Shown: piece after piece, positions 58,880 to 64,000 of the stretch
Position numbering within the stretch: the stretch's first letter is position 1
How the letters are laid out: each line of letters opens with the position of its first letter
Assembly (NCBI GenBank): GCA_007922195.1
Contig: ML681963.1
Coordinates: forward strand, 59,942,793-60,006,792
Source: Podocnemis expansa
Taxonomy: Eukaryota > Chordata > Testudines > Podocnemididae
Direction of reading: 5' to 3'
Length of the DNA stretch: 64,000 bases
Program-made: the position numbers and the translations under genes
The notes under the pieces: generated by a model
What the model saw: only the letters and a program-made list of their open reading frames with translations
What the model was told of the DNA's origin: nothing
Database searches by the model: none

Positions 58880-60100
58880 GGTCTAAGTCTGTGGCCAACA
58901 GCTGCCAGGGGGGAGGCATCTGATCTGCACGGGTTCTGTATTAGCATGAGCACAAAGAGCACAATCAGGTATTAGCATAGTCTCACTGGTGGGTGCAGGG
59001 CATGATGTTTAATGGCATCTAGGTTGATTTGGTCACAAATCTGTCAATACTTGTAATTTTACTGAAAGGAAACACGAAATACTGTCTTCTGTAATATGCT
59101 ACTTTTTTGATTGTTCAAGCTCTGTTTAGATTTGTTAAAGGGTGAAAGGCCACCATTAGCAATAAGGAACTTGAAAAAGGGACCAACCCTCTGTTTTCAG
59201 CCTGGTAAAAGTAGAAAGATGTGGGGGCTAGCACTAGCTTAGGCTAGAGCTATGCCTGAGGCACTGCCTCACTGTCAAAGGGCAGATCAATGGCCTGGCC
59301 TCTTGTGAAGCATGTCTTTTGTTATTTTGATCAGAGGAGCTGTTTATAGTACTCTGAATTTAAGCGCTGAAATCACTGAGAGAGGAGACTCTTCCTCTCT
59401 CTGAGCTGAAATCAGTGAAGAGCAGACCGCTGGAGCAACTAGTGGGTGGTGCCAGTGGACAGTGGGTGGAGCCAGCAGATGATGAGAGCGGCCAGCGGAT
59501 GGCTGGACAGCGAGAGCAACCAGGGGTGGTGCTGGAGGGCAGCGGGCGAAGCCAGTGGATGGTTGGACAGCAGGAGTGACCAGTGGGCAGCTCTGGTGGA
59601 CAGATGGCATGAGGGACATTCCCTACATACCCTGGGGTTTTGTTGGGATTTCTGTTCTGCACTGATTCTTCAGATCAGTGCTGGTTTTGCTATTAAGTTT
59701 ATAAGTTCTGTTATGCTGTGTGGCATTTTTCTGGGAATCCTGTTCTGCACTGATTCTTCAGATCAGTGATGGTTTCGCTACTGAGTTCATGTGTTCTGTT
59801 ATCCTGTGTGGGGTTCTGGTGGAAATCTTGTTCTGCACTGATTCTCCAAATCGGAGGACTAATTTGTCTATTGTGTCTTTACATTCTTTTCTATTACTGT
59901 TAAAGCTCTGTATATCACACTCAGACTCATGCTTGCAAGCGGGGAAGCATTACCCCTTTGGGGTGCCCAGGGAATAGTGCATAATTTCCCATAAAACTGG
60001 GTGGGGGCTTGAGCTGGTTGGTGTTGTAACCTTATTTGGAAAGCCCTAGAAACAGAACCCGGTCCTTGTTCTGCCATCTCTCCCTGGCAGAAAGGTTACA
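58880..60100 (+). mobile_element. LTR-like block inside DIRS copy 4 (possible solo LTR of an endogenous retrovirus)
   Basis: DIRS recombinase tail sequence stops near 58870 and resumes at GTTAACTCCATCC after 60100, so about 1.2 kb is inserted. The right part (GGTGCCCAGGGAATAG, CTGGGTGGGGGCTTGAGCTG, AACCCGGTCCTTG, ending GGTTACA) resembles the U5 end of reptile retroviral LTRs as I recall them. There is no coding region and no second LTR. I could not find a target-site duplication, so the left border is approximate and the class uncertain. Confidence 0.5.
59636..59858. repeat. Tandem repeat of about 95 bp inside the LTR-like block
   Basis: Three units share GTTCTGCACTGATTCTTCAG and the motif TTCTGTTATSCTGTGTGG, the last unit being partial and diverged. 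A second, shorter tandem array with GGTGGTGCCAGTGGACAG-like units precedes it at 59440-59600. Confidence 0.8.
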
Positions 60101-60182
60101 CGTTAACTCCATCCATTGTCCTGGGTATAACTAGCAGTCACGTATAACTCAGTGATGTAAGCTGCTCTTAGAGAAGAATGGT

Positions 60183-60478
60183 GGGTTACCTGCAGTAACC
60201 GGCCTTCTTTGAGAGGGGCTGCTCACATACAGTCACATCCTTCCCTCTGTCCCCACTACGCCGAGCTGGCAAAAAGAAGGGACTGAGGAGGGTCAATGTC
60301 AGGGTCATATATATAGCCATGCACGCGGCACAGAGGGGTGTTGGCCACTGACCCTGCTGTGACACGCTAGGGCAAAAGTCTTCTGGCCAACTGTGCATTG
60401 CAGCATGTAGACACCAGTAACTGAATGTATGTTAGCAGCCCATGGTGGAGAAGGATGGTTACTGCAGGTAACCCACTG
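60183..60478. repeat. DIRS right terminal module (copy 4)
   Basis: It is bounded by GGTTACCTGCAGTAACC and GGTTACTGCAGGTAACC. Between them lies the inverted left terminal repeat with CATATATATAGCC, GACCCTGCTGTGAC and ACGCTAGGGCAAAAG. Confidence 0.8.
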
Positions 60479-61658
60479 AAACAGCAGCTACCTCAATGGA
60501 GTCTTGGCCAATGATTATGGCTTCTAGGTACTATGGAAACCTAAATACTCATAATGACATCATTAAAAGTGACTTTTTATGAACTCTACTTTTAATATTA
60601 CTTTTATTTATTTATTTTGTATTTCACTTTTGAACAGTTATCAGGCAAATTGTGTTCCATTACTGTGTCCCAAAGCTTGGTTTGCAAATTCCTTACAGGA
60701 AGGTTTATATATTGGTATAAGCACTTTTCCTTCATTGAAATTTTTTTCAAATAATGAATATTTGAATTATTTAAAAATATCTGGAACTGAAAGTTGATTT
60801 TCACTGTTCCCTTTAACAGCTCTCATACCTACAGTTTCCAGAGGGGTAGCCACGTTAGTCTGTATACAGCAAAAATGAAAGTCCTGTGGCACCTCAAAGA
60901 CTAATAAATTTCTTTGGGCATAAGCATTCCTGGGTTTCACCCTACTTCATTAGATGTATGTCTGCAATATTTAGCAAACAGTACTGGGAGGTATATGGTA
61001 ACAAAGGGACCATGCTGCTCAAGAGAGCAAGAGAATTGTGTACGTGGAAAACAATATGTTTAGGGACAGTGAATAGAACTGTACTTTGCTACTCAAAATA
61101 CACTGACTATATTTCAGTTCATCCCCTCCCTGCAGCTGTGCTACAGCTTTGGGAAAAAATGAAGGGAAACCCAATAAACCCCACAGGTTGGAAAAGTGCT
61201 TGATCCGTTAGCTGTTATTCGTGTAAGTTGTTCTACTGATGTCAATGAGATTTTTCACATCAATAAGGGATACAGGATTGTGTGCCCAAAGATACTGTAA
61301 TCTGATTCCTATTCTCTTGATAATCTGAGCCATATCAACAAATGATAAGTCTACTGTACATCGCTTGGGCATGGGACAGTGATAGAACTGTATTCCATGT
61401 TACACAAGCCCACCACCAGGCAGAGAAAAAGTGCAAGGTGATTCAAAAAGGCTGGGGGTGGATGGGAGTATAGATATATATCTTCCTGTGTTCCACACCT
61501 CCTATCCCTGATGCCTCCACTTCTTGCACCTCCTGAGCCAAGCTTATTTGTTATGTTCCTGAGTGGCTGAGAAGGTGGTATCTGCTACTTAGCTTCCTTG
61601 GTTCATCAGTAATCTCTGTGTGGAGTCCAAGGGACCTGGGCAGCTGAGTCAAAAATAC
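60479..61658. other. Intergenic DNA with one SINE
   Basis: Apart from the SINE-like repeat at 60835-60960 I see no repeat or gene here. Confidence 0.5.
60835..60960 (+). mobile_element. Tortoise SINE / PLE-tail type repeat
   Basis: The sequence begins AGAGGGGTAGCCACGTTAGT, continues with CCTGTGGCACCTCAAAGACT and ends with CATAAGCATTCCTGGG and CCCTACTTCATTAGATG. I recognise this layout from turtle genomes (tortoise SINEs). Its 3' half, with ...AAAGACTAA.AAATTT and CACTTCAT.AGATG, is shared with the PLE arms here. Confidence 0.7.
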
Positions 61659-61666
61659 TCCTCGCC

Positions 61667-62142
61667 CACTGGTGGTTTTATTTATTGGCCTGCGGGGCCC
61701 CGGACCAGGGGCCCACACAATGTGTGGAGCCCTTCAGCATGTGGTGCTTGGGGGGAGTGGAGCCGCCCAGGGCTGGAGGCCAGCCTCTACAATTGTACTG
61801 CGAGTCCTACCCTGCCCCCTGGAGCCCAGCTGGTCTGCTTCCAGCGGTGAGACAGACCAGCCCAGAGACCAGGCTCTGCTCTCTTGCCCTGCCCCTGGGC
61901 CAGCTGCTGCACCATGCAGTACAGCCGGTTTGAGAAGCTGCCCCACATGCACCAGTCAGCCCCTGCTGCGCTGGGGTGCGGTGGGGGCAATGAGCCAGAC
62001 CAGGGTCAGCCTCTGGCCCCAATCTCCTGCCCAGCGCCGGCCCTCCTGCAGGGAGCAGGGCCCTAGACTGGGGGGAGGGCCTATGGCTCCAGGTGCGGCC
62101 CACCAGTGGAAGAGGCCCAGGGGGGCCGCTAATCCTCCACTG
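61667..62142. mobile_element. GC-rich hAT-type element, family E
   Basis: The left end CACTGGTGGTTTTATT opposes AATCCTCCACTG. Flanks TCCTCGCC (61659-61666) and TCCTCACC (62143-62150) agree at 7 of 8. GC-rich interior with no coherent coding region. Confidence 0.8.
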
Positions 62143-62411
62143 TCCTCACCTGCCCATAAACCTGCATGGTGCATAATAAATACGTAAAAACATCCCGCAA
62201 AAACCCAATTGGACCTCAGCCATCCTTTTCCAAGGGGATCATTGACTGTTCTGCCCTGGGGCCTGGAATTCCTGTTGGTGGGCCTGATGGTACATGCATC
62301 TCAAACTGCACTGGCTGTTTGACATTTCTTTTTAATGAAGGTGGGATGCTGATTTTTTTTTCCTTAAGGAACAGTTAAGTCAGCATATTAAATCCCTTTT
62401 CTCATTTGGCA
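62143..62411. other. Short intergenic spacer
   Basis: No gene or repeat is recognised between the family E element and DIRS copy 5. Confidence 0.45.
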
Positions 62412-62775
62412 GAGAGAATGGTGGTTTACTTAGCAGTAACCGACCTTCTTTGAGATGGGCTGCTTGGATTCATTCAGAAATAGGTGTGCGTGCCTCAGGG
62501 CACGATTGGTCAGAAACCTTTTTAGCCCTAGCCTGTCAAAATAGGGCTGGCAGCCAACAACCCCTGGCCACCCCATTGCTATATATATGGCCACAGCCCT
62601 TCCCCTCCTCAGTCTCTAGAAGTCACCGACTCAGAGTGGCAGGGACAGTGGGAGGGTTCTGAATGAATCCGAGCAGTCCGTCCCGAAGAAGGATGGTTAC
62701 TGGTAATAATCCACTGTTCTTCTTCGAGCGCTGTTTGGATACATTCAGTAACAGGTAACTGCTAGCTGTACCGAA
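62412..62775. repeat. DIRS right terminal module (copy 5)
   Basis: Inverted edges AGCAGTAACCGACCTTCTTT and AAGAAGGATGGTTACTGGTA bound the module. A run TATATATATGG replaces the TATATAGG of the other copies. The diverged sequence suggests a different subfamily. Confidence 0.7.
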
Positions 62776-62788
62776 AGATGGTGGGCAG

Positions 62789-63489
62789 CAATGTTCCCTC
62801 TAAGCTGCACGGCCACGCAAACCCCGGGCCTGCCTGGCACAGGGAAGGCTGCTGGCTGCGCATGGCTGGCAGCTGCAGTCCCTGCCCAGGCAGTAACTCA
62901 GCTGGGAGTTTTTGAAACCCGCTTAGAGTCAGCTCTCACTGAGCCTGCACAGACTCTCCGCGCAGGCTCAGTGAGAGCTCCCCCGGCTGGAGGAGCAGCC
63001 GGGGGCCTGGCAGCACCACTCCGGCAGCCAGGGAAGTGGGCCCGGACCCCCCCACTTCCAACTCCCAGGGAAGGGGGGCGACAGGGGCTGGAGGCTGCTC
63101 TGCCTGCCTGGCCTCCCCGCAGCGGGGCAGAGCAGACAGCTGAACCTACCCCAGCCGGCCGCACCTCCCCTGCTCCCCCCCCCTCCCCCGGCCTGAATGG
63201 GCCTCCTCCATGGCCTGGGGGGGGGCGGGGGTGAAGCTGCCAAAACTCTTCGGGAGTGGGCACTCCAGCACCCTGACCTTGCATGCCACAGCTCAGCACC
63301 AGTCCCCTCCGCCCCCAGGGAGGCACAGCCAGCTCGAGGTAGACTGAGCTGACTGCTCCACTCTGCTGGGGTGAGGCCGAGCAGGGAATGGAGCCTGGGG
63401 GGGGCCAAGATTGGGCCCATGCGGGGGGGCTGTGCTGCATCAACCTATACAGGTTGCTCAGCTGTGCTGGCCCCTTAGAGGGAATGTTG
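62789..63489. mobile_element. CAATGTTCC-family DNA transposon, longest copy
   Basis: CAATGTTCCCTCTAAG and CTTAGAGGGAATGTTG are near-perfect inverted ends. Flanks GTGGGCAG (62781-62788) and GTGAGCAG (63490-63497) agree at 7 of 8. Inside, a hairpin CAGCTCTCACTGAGCCTGC / GCAGGCTCAGTGAGAGCTC lies at about 62930-62980. No transposase is visible. Confidence 0.92.
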
Positions 63490-63562
63490 GTGAGCAGAGT
63501 TGGGCTGTTTTCCCGCCTTCAGCACAGCTACCTCTGGAATGGCCAAAATCCAGACCTGGAAG

Positions 63563-63948
63563 CAGGTGCGTCGCTGGCCCTGGGTACACAGGGCCCATAC
63601 CCTGAATCCCAACACCAGTGCCCTGGGTCCTGGGGGGGCCCCACCTCTCCCGGTCTCTGGCCCAATGGGGCTGCAGATCTGGGGCCCAGCTGCCTGTGGC
63701 CGCTGCGGCTGCTCCAGGCTCCATCCCCAGCTGAGGATCCCGGGCCCAGCCACCCGCAGCCCCGGCTCCCGCTCTCAGTCCCGTCCCCCGCTGGGGATCC
63801 ACGGCCCACCCACCCGCGGCCCCCTCCCCAGTTGCGGCTCTGGGGCCCAGCTGGCCGCGGCCACTCCCAGCCTTGTCCCTGGCCTGTGGGTGGGTGGCGG
63901 GGCCTGGGCCGGTGCCCCGGGTCCTTCCCCAGGGCAGCAATGCTCCTG
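63563..63948. mobile_element. GC-rich hAT-type element, family A
   Basis: CAGGTGCGTCGCTGG opposes GGCAGCAATGCTCCTG. A perfect 8-bp duplication CCTGGAAG lies at 63555-63562 and 63949-63956. The interior holds GGGGATCC-centred repeats as in the 57462 copy. It lies 73 bp from the preceding element, in the same DIRS copy. Confidence 0.94.
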
Positions 63949-64000
63949 CCTGGAAGAGCCGGCATGATGAAAAAGGCCTGGCCTAAGTGGGGAATGACCG

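Larger units (their letters stand above)
52655..60478 (+). mobile_element. DIRS-like retroelement copy 4
   Basis: The copy starts at GGTTCTTCTTCAAGCATGC and ends at GGTTACTGCAGGTAACCC. It keeps the best gag region in the window plus RT, RNase H and recombinase remnants. Nested in it are a family A element (57462-58014), a MITE (58607-58798) and an LTR-like block (about 58880-60100). Without these it is about 5.8 kb. Confidence 0.85.
62412..64000 (-). mobile_element. DIRS-like retroelement copy 5, 3' end, continuing past the window
   Basis: The right terminal module at 62412-62775 (GGCTGCTTGGATTCATTC, TATATATATGGCCACAGCCC, GAGCGCTGTTTGGATAC) is followed by ATGGTGGGCAG and, after an insertion, GTTGGGCTGTTTTCC and CTGGAATGGCCAAAATC. 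These align with the recombinase tail of copy 2 at 18740-18830, read on the minus strand. Two hAT-type elements (62789-63489, 63563-63948) split the recombinase tail. The rest lies beyond 64000. Confidence 0.7.

Noticed and set aside
59640..59860. Possible CRISPR-like array from regularly spaced repeats
   Set aside because: The repeat units are contiguous tandem copies of about 95 bp without unique spacers, in a vertebrate genome.
62791..63443. Overlapping GC-rich frames on both strands
   Set aside because: They lie inside the CAATGTTCC-family element with defined inverted ends and duplication.
1..64000. tRNA, rRNA or microRNA genes
   Set aside because: I looked for tRNA A/B boxes with cloverleaf pairing and for compact hairpins. 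Every strong hairpin I saw lies in a repeat.

Overview
This is vertebrate nuclear DNA, most likely from a turtle, less likely another non-avian reptile. It holds one intact protein gene, IRF2BPL, set in intergenic DNA packed with nested mobile elements. The turtle call rests on repeats whose architecture I recognise: CR1 LINEs, a tortoise-SINE/Penelope-type sequence (60835-60960), tyrosine-recombinase (DIRS-like) retroelements, and many short hAT-type DNA transposons. There is no bacterial-style gene packing, CRISPR array, tRNA or rRNA.

Layout. 1-5100: MITE-like palindromes, a Penelope-like element (PLE) on the minus strand with inverted flanking arms, a CR1 tail and DIRS copy 1 (+). 5100-18400: mostly single-copy intergenic DNA with a few old repeats. 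18409-26703: DIRS copy 2 (-), near full length once three GC-rich hAT-type insertions are subtracted. 26704-37828: a repeat-poor island with the CpG-rich promoter, the single-exon IRF2BPL gene (CDS 28796-30991, +) and downstream DNA carrying only two short MITEs. 37829-43640: a PLE-tail fold-back and DIRS copy 3 (+). 43800-50278: CR1 LINE fragments broken up by DNA transposons and another PLE fold-back. 50330-51523: a hAT-type element, a DIRS left-end fragment and a TATC microsatellite. 52655-60478: DIRS copy 4 (+), split by two hAT-type elements and an LTR-like block. 60835-64000: a SINE, a hAT-type element and the 3' end of DIRS copy 5 (-), which runs off the window and carries two more hAT-type elements.

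The DIRS copies share the order left terminal repeat, Cys-rich zinc motif, gag, reverse transcriptase, RNase H, tyrosine recombinase, inverted right terminal repeat. All are broken by stops, frameshifts or insertions. Exact or near-exact 8-bp target-site duplications around most GC-rich blocks let their borders be placed to the base and give a relative order of insertion. I found no convincing new gene system. The most interesting material is the family set of compact hAT-type elements nested in DIRS and CR1 copies, the PLE fold-backs, and the perfect splice-donor motifs in the DIRS terminal repeats.
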